From: Sulfurimonas aquatica
Lineage (GTDB): Bacteria > Campylobacterota > Campylobacteria > Campylobacterales > Sulfurimonadaceae
Assembly (NCBI RefSeq): GCF_017357825.1
Contig: NZ_CP046072.1
Coordinates: 434,001-498,000 of the forward strand
Length of the DNA stretch: 64,000 nt
Direction: 5' to 3'
Below the pieces are notes generated by a model. The model saw nothing but the letters and a program-made list of their open reading frames with translations. It was not told the DNA's origin and made no database searches. Shown here piece by piece: positions 45,624 to 54,331 of the stretch (position 1 is its first letter; each line of letters starts with the position of its first letter). Made by a program: the position numbers and the translations under genes.

Positions 45624-45644
45624 ATTATTATTATTACTACTATT
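45624..45644 (+). repeat. Trinucleotide tract upstream of the PhnD/TolC cluster
   Basis: Seven successive trinucleotide units: ATT four times, ACT twice, ATT once. They lie about 25-45 bases before the first PhnD-like gene, in its promoter region. Length changes could alter promoter spacing; nothing shows that this occurs. Confidence 0.35.
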
Positions 45645-45666
45645 TTAATAAGGAACAATACAACAT

Positions 45667-46512
45667 ATGAAATATTATCTCTTACCTCTTCTCTTAACTC
45701 TTACTCTCCATGCTGGGCATATGAATGTAGCATACGGAAATGCTTCTATGAATCAGTTTAGTAAGAAAGATACGATGATTGTTATGGATATTTGGATTCA
45801 AGAGATTATGAAGACTACAAAACACTCTGCCACATTCTTTTTTTATGACTCCTCTACAGAGATGGCAAAAGACTTCGAGGAAAGAAAGCTAGACTTAGTC
45901 ATTACTACAGGTGTTGAGTTTGTAAAGTCTTTTGAGAAATCAAACCTTGTTAAAGCCTTTACGGGTGGTTCAAAAGAGAAACATGCTGAAGATATTATAG
46001 TTGTCTTACCTGCAAAAAAATCACTCCAAGAGCTCTATAGTAAAAAAGACCCAAAAGTAGCTCTGCAAGAGAGTGAAGAGATAGCTATGATCTATATAGA
46101 AAAAAACTTTTTTGAGAAAAATAAAGAGGCAAAGATTGAGTATATCAAAACGCGAAAAAGAAACGCCGCTATTTTAAAACTCTTTTTTGGCAAAGCAGAT
46201 GCAGCAGTCGTTACTAAAAAAACATTTGATTTCGCAAAAGAGTTAAACCCTCAGATAGGAAAAAAACTAAAAATAGCTAAACTCTCTACTATCTCAGCGA
46301 GAACTTTTGGTTTTTTTCACAAAGATTTCAATCCAGAAATGGCTGAAGAGATACGAAGTTTCGCCTTAGCTATCGGTAAAAGTGCACGTGGACAGCAAAT
46401 CTTGACAGTTTTTCAAACCGATAAGGTTGTTGAGACAACTGTAAAAGATTTAGAACCAATTGGTAATATCTATAAAGAGTATATAGCTTTGAAAAAGGAA
46501 AATAATAAATGA
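45667..46512 (+). CDS. PhnD-like periplasmic binding protein (first copy)
   Basis: The 281-residue protein has a signal peptide (to LHA, about 16) and a type 2 periplasmic binding fold of the PhnD/phosphate-phosphonate family. Typical segments are KLDLVITTGVEFVK and, in the second lobe, ARGQQILTVFQTDKV. No ABC transporter genes accompany it; a TolC-like gene follows with a 4-base overlap. A second, similar protein lies after TolC and directly before a histidine kinase. I infer ligand sensing rather than uptake. Confidence 0.75.
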   Translation: MKYYLLPLLLTLTLHAGHMNVAYGNASMNQFSKKDTMIVMDIWIQEIMKTTKHSATFFFYDSSTEMAKDFEERKLDLVITTGVEFVKSFEKSNLVKAFTGGSKEKHAEDIIVVLPAKKSLQELYSKKDPKVALQESEEIAMIYIEKNFFEKNKEAKIEYIKTRKRNAAILKLFFGKADAAVVTKKTFDFAKELNPQIGKKLKIAKLSTISARTFGFFHKDFNPEMAEEIRSFALAIGKSARGQQILTVFQTDKVVETTVKDLEPIGNIYKEYIALKKENNK

Positions 46513-47981
46513 GAAAAAATAAGTTTGTAGGATTTCTGATCCTATCTATCATCGCCAAACTAAGTTTAAATGCACAAGAACATATAGTCTCATTAGATGA
46601 GGCAATAGCAGTTGCATTGGAAAATAATAAAAAGTTAAAAGTTTCACAAACTTCCATAGAGATAGCAGATACTATGTATAACCAAGCTATGAGCGCACAC
46701 TATCCGACTTTAGATGTGGAAGTAAGTGCTATGAGAATGGATCAGGCTCCTACATTTACAATGGTTGGGAGTACTACAGTCGATAATTCTCAAACAATAG
46801 CACTATATAATGGTTTAAGCGGGGCGGCAGCGGCAGATGGAAATGCGTTTACGTCAGGCGTGTATGCGCAAACTGCCGCAAATACTCCTGCAACAAGTTC
46901 ACTTCCTATAAATATGGAAGTTCAAATGGCTGGAAGAGATACTGTTGTGAGTAACATTAACACTAAACTTCCTCTTTATACAGGTGGAAAAATAAGTGCT
47001 ATAGTTGAGCAGGCTAATGGCGGAAGAAAAATAGCGCAAGTTATGAGAGAACGCACAAAGAATGAAATCATCTTTGACGTTAAACGCTACTACTATGGTG
47101 TTGTGCTTACAAAACAACTTAAACAACTCTCTGAAGACACTATTGAGAGAATGGGATTTATAAGTGATTTGACATCAGAACTTTACCAGGGTGGTTCTAT
47201 GAACGTAAAAAAGACAGACTATCTTCGTACAAAACTGAGTGTTAGCCTTTTAGAGTCGCTGAACCAAAATATCTCAGAGAAAGAGACAATGGCAAAAGCG
47301 GCACTGTTATTTGCAATGGGTCTTCCTTATAATGACACCATAGATGTTCAAGATACAAAGCTTATGGATCCAAATATGGGAGCATCTTTAACTACTCTTG
47401 TAGAGGATGCATACCACTTTAACCCTCAGTACAAAACACTTAAACTTGCAGTTGATATTCAAGAGGCAAAGATTGATGAGGCACAGAGTGGTTATCTTCC
47501 TATGGTTGGACTTTCTGCGAGTGCACAGCATATTCATAATGACTATGAATATGGCGTTTTTAATGAGACAAACGATAGGTCATGGACTATCGGTGTTGGG
47601 GTGCAATGGTCACTTTTTGATGGAATGAGAACAACAAACCAAGTGGAGCAGAGTCGCTTAGAGAAGATAAAACTTAAGCAACAAGAGATTTTACTCCAAG
47701 AGGGCTTAGCACTACAGGTAAAACAGGCATTTATGAAGATGCAAAGTTCACATAAACAGTTTGTTATCTTAAGTGAAGCAGTAGAAGTAGCACAAGAAAA
47801 CAGAGAATTAAATACACGTGCTTATCAAGAGGATATGGTCGAAACTAAAGATGTAATAGAGTCTCAACTTTTTGAAGCATACTCGAGTGCTGACTATTAT
47901 CGTAGTATTCATGATCATGCTTTAGCAAAAGCAAATGCAGACTTTTTAGTTGGTAGAGCACTTGAAGATAGTGTAAAGTAG
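46509..47981 (+). CDS. TolC-family outer-membrane channel protein
   Basis: The 490-residue protein has a signal peptide (to NAQ, about 22) and two OEP repeats of long helices. The repeat start SLDEAIAVALENNKKLKVSQ and a second copy around LVEDAYHFNPQYKTLKLAVDIQEAKIDEAQ are visible, with PMVGLSASAQ before barrel strands. TolC-like channels couple to inner-membrane exporters, but no membrane-fusion protein or pump gene is in the cluster. Its ATG overlaps the preceding PhnD-like gene; AAGGAAA is the ribosome site. Confidence 0.88.
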   Translation: MRKNKFVGFLILSIIAKLSLNAQEHIVSLDEAIAVALENNKKLKVSQTSIEIADTMYNQAMSAHYPTLDVEVSAMRMDQAPTFTMVGSTTVDNSQTIALYNGLSGAAAADGNAFTSGVYAQTAANTPATSSLPINMEVQMAGRDTVVSNINTKLPLYTGGKISAIVEQANGGRKIAQVMRERTKNEIIFDVKRYYYGVVLTKQLKQLSEDTIERMGFISDLTSELYQGGSMNVKKTDYLRTKLSVSLLESLNQNISEKETMAKAALLFAMGLPYNDTIDVQDTKLMDPNMGASLTTLVEDAYHFNPQYKTLKLAVDIQEAKIDEAQSGYLPMVGLSASAQHIHNDYEYGVFNETNDRSWTIGVGVQWSLFDGMRTTNQVEQSRLEKIKLKQQEILLQEGLALQVKQAFMKMQSSHKQFVILSEAVEVAQENRELNTRAYQEDMVETKDVIESQLFEAYSSADYYRSIHDHALAKANADFLVGRALEDSVK

Positions 47982-47991
47982 TCTGTTACTT

Positions 47992-48921
47992 ATGCTAAAA
48001 AACTTATTTTTATTCTCTTTTATATTTACTCTATTTATTGGGAACTCTCTTGTAGCAAAAGAGGAGTCTACTAAGTCTGCTAAAGCTACTATGGGTTACT
48101 TAGTTGAAGGTCTTCATGACATAAAGTTTAAAGATGCAAGAATAGCATTCTCTTTATGGATTAAAGAGTTATCTATAAATGAGGATATGGATGTAGGAAT
48201 TAAGTACTATGAGAATGAAGAGGAGTGTATTGAAGATTTTGAATCTGCATCTTTTGAGTACTTAGCACTCAATGCATACTTTTATCTCAAGCATCAATCA
48301 AGAATAGATGCTAATGCAAAAGAGTATTGGGTTGCAACAAAAAGTGAAAAGAGATTTACAAACAGAGTTATATTAGTAAATAAAAAGAGTGGCATAAAAA
48401 GTTTAAAAGATTTAAAAAATAGAACAGTTATGTCTCGAGAAGATGACTATCTCGGTAGACTTGTCTTAGATAAAGAGCTTTTAGAAGAGCTTGGAGCTGA
48501 CTCAAGTTCTTTTTTTAAAAGTTCTCTAAAGAGTGCAAAATCCTCTACAGCGATTTTAAAAGTATACTTTTCTACTGTAGATGCTTGCGTGGTTCCAGAG
48601 TATATGTTCAAATTTATGCAAGAGATGAATCCAAAGTTATCCTCAGAGCTTAGTGTACTCAAAAGAACACCGGATATATTTCTCCCTGTGATGGCTGTTT
48701 TTCATAAAACAACACCTACTTCGAGTATAGACTCTTTTCATAGAAATGTAGCAACACTAGAGAGTACACCTAGAGGACAAAATATTTTAGCACTTTTTAA
48801 GATGCATAAAATGAGAGTAGTTGATGTAAAAGAGTTTGATGGCTTAAGAGAGTATTACCAAGAGTATCTTCATCTGAGTAAGGCATACAAAAAATCCAAA
48901 ACAGGAAGCTATAATGAGTAG
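47992..48921 (+). CDS. PhnD-like periplasmic binding protein (second copy)
   Basis: The 309-residue protein has a signal peptide (to SLVA, about 21) and the same PhnD-type fold as the gene before tolC: a segment FEYLALNAYFYLKH, a hinge region VNKKSGIKSLKDLKNRTV, and the closing ESTPRGQNILALFKMHKM, which parallels the ARGQQILTVFQTDK of the first copy. Its gene overlaps the histidine kinase gene by 8 bases. That coupling suggests it feeds a periplasmic signal to the kinase. Confidence 0.75.
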   Translation: MLKNLFLFSFIFTLFIGNSLVAKEESTKSAKATMGYLVEGLHDIKFKDARIAFSLWIKELSINEDMDVGIKYYENEEECIEDFESASFEYLALNAYFYLKHQSRIDANAKEYWVATKSEKRFTNRVILVNKKSGIKSLKDLKNRTVMSREDDYLGRLVLDKELLEELGADSSSFFKSSLKSAKSSTAILKVYFSTVDACVVPEYMFKFMQEMNPKLSSELSVLKRTPDIFLPVMAVFHKTTPTSSIDSFHRNVATLESTPRGQNILALFKMHKMRVVDVKEFDGLREYYQEYLHLSKAYKKSKTGSYNE

Positions 48922-50497
48922 CAAAAATAGTCTTTTTAAAAGAACCTTTTTTATTATCGTTACGGGACTTTTGAGTGTTGTAACACTTTTTAGCTATTTG
49001 ACAATAATGGATCAAAAAAGTGCACTTATTGAGGTTATGTACTCAAAAACAAAAACTATAGCTAAGTCAATATCTCTTGTCTCTTCTGATGCTATGGTTA
49101 TAGAAGATTATGGTTTTATCGTAGAGCATAATGAAAAAGTTTTACAAGACAATAAAGAAATTAGTTATATACTCATTGTGAAAAAAGGGGAGGGAGAGAG
49201 TAAGCTTTATAGTGATGTTAATCGCTGGGAATTAGTAGATAAACTTCCTGATTCAGTAACTGCCTCACTACTCTCGAATGAGTATCAATCGATTATTAAA
49301 AATGGTTTTTCTAAGAGTGCTGAAGATGTCTTTCACTACTCATATCCAGTGGTCTTTTCTGGCCTTGAATGGGGCTGGGTAACAATAGGCTTTTCATTAG
49401 AGAGATATAAAGAGATGATGAACTCAATTTATGTAAATAATGCAATTCTCATTGTAACAATTTTATTCGGCTCTATGCTGTTTTCTCTGCTTTTGGCACG
49501 CTGGATTACTAAGCCTATCTTTACTCTCAACGAAGCAGCTAAGCAGGTCGCGTTAGGTGATTATAGTGTAGCTGTAAATGTAGATACAGATGATGAACTT
49601 GGTGAGTTGGCAAGTAGTTTTAATATCATGATAAACACTATTAAACTCTCAAGTGAGCGACTTTATGCATATAATGAAGAGTTAGAGAGTAGAGTTGAAG
49701 AGCGCACAGATGAGCTAATTACTCTCAATCAAGAACTTGACCAAAGAGTAAAGGATGAGGTGCATAAACGTGCTGAGCAAGAGCAGATCCTTATACAACA
49801 GTCACGTTTTGCAGCTATGGGTGAAATGATAGGAAATATCGCCCATCAGTGGAGACAACCTCTAAATGCCCTTGGACTTCTTTTACAAAACATCGAAAAT
49901 GCTTACGAGATGGATATGCTTGATGAAGAGTATATTAATAGAAGTATAGAAAAAGGAACTCGTCTTACAAATGGGATGTCACAAACTATAGATGACTTTA
50001 GGAACTTTTTTAAACCAAATAAAGAAGCACTTACTTTTTCAATAGCCTCAATTATAGAAACGGCCATGGGAATGTTACGTCCAAGTTTAAACAATCATAA
50101 TATTGAAGTAAAAGAAGAGATAGACAAAAATGTTTTAGTTCGAGGCTTTCCAAGTGAGTTCTCTCAAGTAATACTTAACATAGTAAACAACTCTAAAGAT
50201 GCTCTTCTTGAAAATAGAGAGAGTCAAAGAGAGATATATATTCGTGTTTTTGAAAAAGGGGATTATGCATATCTGGAGATTGAAGATAACGCAGGGGGCA
50301 TTCCTAAAGAGATAATTAAAAAAGTATTTGACCCATATTTTACAACAAAAGATGAGGGAAAGGGTACTGGTATTGGTCTTTATATGTCTAAGACAATTAT
50401 TGAGAACAATATGAGTGGTGTCCTATCTGTCCATAATACAGAGCATGGTGCATGTTTTGTCATTAAGATAAAAGTAGAAGACTCTAAAGGTAAATAA
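48914..50497 (+). CDS. Sensor histidine kinase of the PhnD/TolC cluster
   Basis: The 527-residue protein has a membrane helix (about 11-31), a periplasmic sensor part (32-172), a second helix (about 175-196), a HAMP linker (197-250), a coiled coil, a kinase domain with H311 in GNIAHQWRQPLNALG, and an ATPase domain with DNAGGIP and GTGIGLYMSK boxes. The HQWRQPL phospho-site is common in Campylobacterota. It starts inside the second PhnD-like gene and is followed one base later by its presumed partner, a REC-GGDEF-EAL protein. Confidence 0.92.
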   Translation: MSSKNSLFKRTFFIIVTGLLSVVTLFSYLTIMDQKSALIEVMYSKTKTIAKSISLVSSDAMVIEDYGFIVEHNEKVLQDNKEISYILIVKKGEGESKLYSDVNRWELVDKLPDSVTASLLSNEYQSIIKNGFSKSAEDVFHYSYPVVFSGLEWGWVTIGFSLERYKEMMNSIYVNNAILIVTILFGSMLFSLLLARWITKPIFTLNEAAKQVALGDYSVAVNVDTDDELGELASSFNIMINTIKLSSERLYAYNEELESRVEERTDELITLNQELDQRVKDEVHKRAEQEQILIQQSRFAAMGEMIGNIAHQWRQPLNALGLLLQNIENAYEMDMLDEEYINRSIEKGTRLTNGMSQTIDDFRNFFKPNKEALTFSIASIIETAMGMLRPSLNNHNIEVKEEIDKNVLVRGFPSEFSQVILNIVNNSKDALLENRESQREIYIRVFEKGDYAYLEIEDNAGGIPKEIIKKVFDPYFTTKDEGKGTGIGLYMSKTIIENNMSGVLSVHNTEHGACFVIKIKVEDSKGK

Positions 50498-50498
50498 A

Positions 50499-52199
50499 AT
50501 GGTTAAAAACAATATTGATAAATTAAAAAATTATAAAATACTCTATGTTGAAGACAATCTTGAAATCGCTGAGGAGATAGCTTTCTTTTTAAATAAAAAA
50601 GCAGGAGAGTTATACTCTGCATATAACGGTGAAGAAGGTGTTGCTCTGTTTAATGAAAAGAGACCAGACATAGTTATCACTGATATACAGATGCCTAAAA
50701 TGAATGGCATTGAGATGATTAGAGAGATACGTAAGATTGACTCTAATGTCCCCATAATCATCACTACTGCGTTTAATGAAAGTAAGTATCTTTTAGAAGC
50801 GATTGACCTACAAGTAGATGGCTACTTGATGAAACCACTCAATATGAAAGAGCTTATAAATCGTGTACTTAAAATTCTTGAACCTATAGAGTTAAAACAG
50901 GCACTTATGGATAAAAATAGTGAACTTGAAGAGATAAATAATAACCTAGATGCTATCGCTAAAGAAAAAACAAAAGAGTTAGAACATTTTTATGCACATG
51001 ATCCACTTACTGGACTTGAGAACTTTATAGCACTAGGTCAAGAGATAGATACGGGGGAGTATAGACATCTGTTACTTTTAGATGTGTCAAACTTTTCTTT
51101 GATAAATAAACAGTATGGAAAAGATTTCTCAAATGCAATTTTAAAAGAGATAGCAAAGATTTTAAAAAGTCATATAGCTAACCATGCGAGACTTTTTAAA
51201 ACAGAGTCTGATCGTTTTGTCTTTTTACTTGAAGAAGAAGATCACACAAAGATAGAAGAGTTCTGTCAGCAACTTATCAGCTTTTTTGATACACAAGCTG
51301 TAGTGATAGACGCGTTTGAAGTGAACATAAGCTTTTCTATGGGAATCGCAGAAATAGCAGAAGATTTTTTTCCACTTGTAAATGCTGAGTTTGCCTTGGA
51401 TATAGGTAAAAAAACAGGAAGCCGTTACTACTACTTTTATGATGAAACTGAAGATAGTGTAAAACAAGCAAAAGAGACTATCAAGTGGATAAATATAACA
51501 AAAGAGATGATACAAAATGATAGAATTGAGCCATACTTTCAGCCAATAGCTGACACACAAACAGGTGAGATAGTTAAATATGAAGTTTTAGCTCGTGGAA
51601 ATTATGAGGGTGAGGTGTTTTCTCCGTACTTCTTTATCTCTCCAGCTGAGAGGCTAGGAATGATTAGCTCTATTACTCGAATGATGATAGGTAAAAGTTT
51701 TCAATACTTTAATGGACAAGAGATGAATTTTTCTATTAACATTACCCATAGAGATCTACTCGATAAGTTTCTCATCCAGTTCTTAGAACAAAAACTTGAA
51801 CTTTATAATATCGAAGCTAAAAATGTTACCTTTGAGATACTTGAAAACATCACAATAGGTGAGCAGCATAAAGTTGTTATCGCTCAACTCAAAGCTTTAA
51901 AAACGATGGGATTTAAGATTGCTATTGATGATTTTGGTATAGAAAACTCAAACTTTAGTCGTCTTTTGGAGATAGACTTTGACTACATAAAATTAGATGG
52001 CCTGTTTATAAAGTCTTTGGAAGTAAACACTAAAGACAGAATTGTTGTATCTGCAATAGTTAGTCTAGCAAAAACATTAGGTATCAAAACTGTAGCGGAG
52101 TATGTTGAAAATGAAGCTATTTACAACATCATTAAAGAGTGTGGAGTCGATATGGCGCAGGGTTATTATATAGGAAAACCAGAGGCACAGACTTTATAG
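50499..52199 (+). CDS. REC-GGDEF-EAL response regulator, likely c-di-GMP phosphodiesterase
   Basis: The 566-residue protein has a receiver domain with D62 (VITDIQMPKMNG), a coiled linker, a degenerate GGDEF domain in which the active site reads TESDRF, and an EAL domain with the key motifs in place: EVLAR, NITHRDL, ENITIG, IDDFGIENSNF, IKLDGLF, AEYVENEA and QGYYIGKP. The output is therefore probably c-di-GMP breakdown. It follows the kinase gene by one base and most likely receives its phosphate. Confidence 0.9.
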   Translation: MVKNNIDKLKNYKILYVEDNLEIAEEIAFFLNKKAGELYSAYNGEEGVALFNEKRPDIVITDIQMPKMNGIEMIREIRKIDSNVPIIITTAFNESKYLLEAIDLQVDGYLMKPLNMKELINRVLKILEPIELKQALMDKNSELEEINNNLDAIAKEKTKELEHFYAHDPLTGLENFIALGQEIDTGEYRHLLLLDVSNFSLINKQYGKDFSNAILKEIAKILKSHIANHARLFKTESDRFVFLLEEEDHTKIEEFCQQLISFFDTQAVVIDAFEVNISFSMGIAEIAEDFFPLVNAEFALDIGKKTGSRYYYFYDETEDSVKQAKETIKWINITKEMIQNDRIEPYFQPIADTQTGEIVKYEVLARGNYEGEVFSPYFFISPAERLGMISSITRMMIGKSFQYFNGQEMNFSINITHRDLLDKFLIQFLEQKLELYNIEAKNVTFEILENITIGEQHKVVIAQLKALKTMGFKIAIDDFGIENSNFSRLLEIDFDYIKLDGLFIKSLEVNTKDRIVVSAIVSLAKTLGIKTVAEYVENEAIYNIIKECGVDMAQGYYIGKPEAQTL

Positions 52200-52201
52200 G
52201 C

Positions 52202-52207
52202 TATAAT
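52202..52207 (+). promoter_or_regulatory. Promoter -10 box for the small lipoprotein gene
   Basis: TATAAT immediately after the EAL gene stop, about 24 bases before the lipoprotein ATG. Confidence 0.5.
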
Positions 52208-52230
52208 AATTTAAAATTTAAGGAGTCAAT

Positions 52231-52383
52231 ATGAAAAAGTTTTTACTGTTTTTAATACTAATTGTTGCATTTGGGATGAGTGCTTGTTCAAGTAAGCTGA
52301 TGAAAAATAGTCATGGTTCTTATGAAAGAGCGAACGATGCTTCTAAAGAATCTATTAAAACATTAGATAAAGATACTAAGTAG
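52231..52383 (+). CDS. Small lipoprotein, 50 residues
   Basis: A short gene with AAGGAG before the ATG. It encodes a hydrophobic signal with lipobox MSAC (C19) and a mature part of only 32 residues, polar and rich in Lys, Ser and Asp. No cysteine other than the lipidated one is present. It has its own promoter-like box and a hairpin overlapping its stop codon, so it looks like a single-gene unit. Function unknown. It resembles the many small entericidin- or Lpp-like lipoproteins only in general form. Confidence 0.6.
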   Translation: MKKFLLFLILIVAFGMSACSSKLMKNSHGSYERANDASKESIKTLDKDTK

Positions 52384-52400
52384 CTCCTAATAAGGAGCTA
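52381..52400. terminator. Hairpin at the end of the small lipoprotein gene
   Basis: TAGCTCCT and AGGAGCTA form a perfect 8-bp stem with a 4-base loop, beginning at the stop codon. It sits between convergent genes. Only A-rich sequence follows on the plus strand, so it is not a textbook intrinsic terminator. Confidence 0.45.
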
Positions 52401-52426
52401 TAAAAAGTATGATCTCTCTTAAGTTT

Positions 52427-52975
52427 TTAGTTTAAAACTTTATTTATCATTGGTGCAATCAAAGACATTGGTGATTCATCTTCTATCATCTTTTTAAGTT
52501 CAGCTTCTGTTGAGAGACTCTCTATCTTAGTAATCGTCTTATTTATTATATAAACAACAACAATTTTTTCAGTTTCAACATCTTTTCTAAATGGTGCAGC
52601 TGCTGTTTTATCATCGAGTAACATAACTGTATGTTTAAAATCTTTGAGTCCAGGAAGGATAAAAAGGCTTCTTATAAGTGATGGAGCAGTACTAATGTCA
52701 GCTATAAACTGAGCATTATGCTTTTGTAAGTAATCTGCTTCTTGTGAGTTAAAAAAATCATTACAAATATGTGCTGGCTCTTTGTCAAGTGCAAAGATAA
52801 GCTTATAAGTATCTGCACTTATAGTGTGTGATTTTTCAAACTGATCGTTTAACTTTAAATCTCCAAGAGTTTTTCCAACAACTAGTTTAGGTTCTACATT
52901 AACAACTTCTTCACTTTTTGAGCTACAGCCTATGATGAGTAGTGTAGCAATTATCGCCGTAAGAGTTTTGAGCAT
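52427..52975 (-). CDS. Lipoprotein with possible thioredoxin-like fold
   Basis: The 182-residue protein has a lipoprotein signal (lipobox LIIGC, C17). The body (VGKTLGDLKLNDQFEKSH, then FALDKEPAHICNDFF, with a late strand VYIINKTI) recalls AhpC/TSA or thioredoxin-like folds: a GxxxxDxxLxDQ opening is typical of peroxiredoxin-like proteins. Apart from the lipidated residue, a single cysteine lies in HICNDFF. I do not recognise a defined family. It is divergent from the parvulin gene. Confidence 0.55.
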   Translation of the reverse strand: MLKTLTAIIATLLIIGCSSKSEEVVNVEPKLVVGKTLGDLKLNDQFEKSHTISADTYKLIFALDKEPAHICNDFFNSQEADYLQKHNAQFIADISTAPSLIRSLFILPGLKDFKHTVMLLDDKTAAAPFRKDVETEKIVVVYIINKTITKIESLSTEAELKKMIEDESPMSLIAPMINKVLN

Positions 52976-53082
52976 TTTGAGTATCCTTTTAAATTTTTGA
53001 CATACTACATGAACTTAGATTGTAGTATCAATATTAATCATATCTAACTATTAATATTAATAAAATTTAAAGAACTTCCGTG

Positions 53083-53088
53083 TAGAAT
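53083..53088 (+). promoter_or_regulatory. Promoter -10 box for the parvulin gene
   Basis: TAGAAT with an upstream TG (extended -10), about 26 bases before the ATG at 53114. Confidence 0.45.
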
Positions 53089-53113
53089 TTCAATAAAAAA
53101 TTAAGGATGCAAT

Positions 53114-53392
53114 ATGGCATGGGCAACAGCAAGACATATATTAGTAGATAGCGAAGAAAAGTGTAATGAATTAAAAAGTGAGATAGAAGGCGGAACTGAA
53201 TTTGGCGAAGTTGCAAAAGCTAACTCAAGCTGTCCATCATCTAGAGATGGCGGAGATTTAGGTAAATTTGGACCTGGACAGATGGTTCCTGAGTTTGATA
53301 AAGCAGTGTTTAGTGGTGATGTGGGTGTTGTTTATGGGCCTATTAAAACACAGTTTGGTTATCACCTACTAGAGGTTACCGGGAGAGGATAA
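53114..53392 (+). CDS. Parvulin-type peptidyl-prolyl isomerase (PpiC-like)
   Basis: A 92-residue single-domain parvulin, about the size of E. coli PpiC. Motifs: ARHILVDSEEKC at the start, FGEVAKANSSCPSS, GGDLGKFGPGQMVPEFDKAVF and the closing FGYHLLEVTGR. Without a signal peptide, it acts in the cytoplasm on peptide bonds before proline. AAGGA precedes the ATG. Its last 17 bases overlap the convergent miaA gene. Confidence 0.92.
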   Translation: MAWATARHILVDSEEKCNELKSEIEGGTEFGEVAKANSSCPSSRDGGDLGKFGPGQMVPEFDKAVFSGDVGVVYGPIKTQFGYHLLEVTGRG

Positions 53393-54263
53393 TCTCTTCT
53401 AGCTCTTCAAGCGGAGCGCTTATAAGTCCATCAAACTGAGTTTTATTAAAAGTTTGTTGGCGTTTAGCAAGTTGAGCGGTATGTATAGAGATTAACTCTA
53501 TCATTTGCTCTTTATCACTCTTACCATCAAGAAAATCTAAAACTTCAACAACTCCTATAGACTTCATTGAATGTGGTGCTCTTGTATACTTCTGCTCTAA
53601 AAAAGAAACTTCATCTATTAGTCCCATTTCTAGCATTTTTTTTGAGCGTTTAGAAATTCTTTGTCTTAATACATCTCTAGAAACTTCTATATTATATATA
53701 TCTAAATTCTCGATAATTGGTTTTGGCGGGTTCAATTCAAACCATTTTGAAGGGCTAAGTTTAGATGCTTCGTATATAAGTAGTGCTTTTTCTATCCTAT
53801 AGCTATCGTTTGAATCAATCTTACTCATATATGTTGGATCTAAATCATTTAAAAACTGATAACACTCTTCTAAATTTTTTAGTTTTTTGTTTACACTCTC
53901 AACTACCTCTTGAGATATCTCTGGAATATTTGAGAGTCCTTGAATAAGTGTTTTTAAATAAAAAGAGGTACCACCAACAATAACAAGATTTTTCTTATCT
54001 CTTTGACACTCAAAAAGTACCTGTTTATAAAGGTCTATAAATATATCAACGCTGAAGTATTCATCAGGATTTAAAACGTCTATTCCAAAATGCTTTATAC
54101 TACTTAACTCCTCTTTGGAAGGTTTTGCAGATACTATATCTATCTCTTTATAGATACTAAGAGAGTCTATGGAAAGTATGTAGGCATTAATTTTTAAAGC
54201 AATTTTTATAGCTAAATCACTCTTTCCTGAAGCAGTTGGTCCAATAATCGCGAGTTGTTTCAT
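53376..54263 (-). CDS. miaA: tRNA dimethylallyltransferase
   Basis: MiaA adds a dimethylallyl group to A37 of tRNAs that read codons beginning with U. The 295-residue protein has the P-loop GPTASGKS at residues 8-15, the DSLSIYKEIDI and SAKPSKEE segments, VGGTSFYLK, and RQQTFNKTQF near the C-terminus. Length is normal for the family. Convergent with the parvulin gene and divergent from the prenyltransferase gene. Confidence 0.95.
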   Translation of the reverse strand: MKQLAIIGPTASGKSDLAIKIALKINAYILSIDSLSIYKEIDIVSAKPSKEELSSIKHFGIDVLNPDEYFSVDIFIDLYKQVLFECQRDKKNLVIVGGTSFYLKTLIQGLSNIPEISQEVVESVNKKLKNLEECYQFLNDLDPTYMSKIDSNDSYRIEKALLIYEASKLSPSKWFELNPPKPIIENLDIYNIEVSRDVLRQRISKRSKKMLEMGLIDEVSFLEQKYTRAPHSMKSIGVVEVLDFLDGKSDKEQMIELISIHTAQLAKRQQTFNKTQFDGLISAPLEELEEIILSR

Positions 54264-54331
54264 GAGTGAATTATATCATTTTAAAACAACTTTGGATAAA
54301 ATGAGCATTAATTATCTAAGAGGGTTAAATA

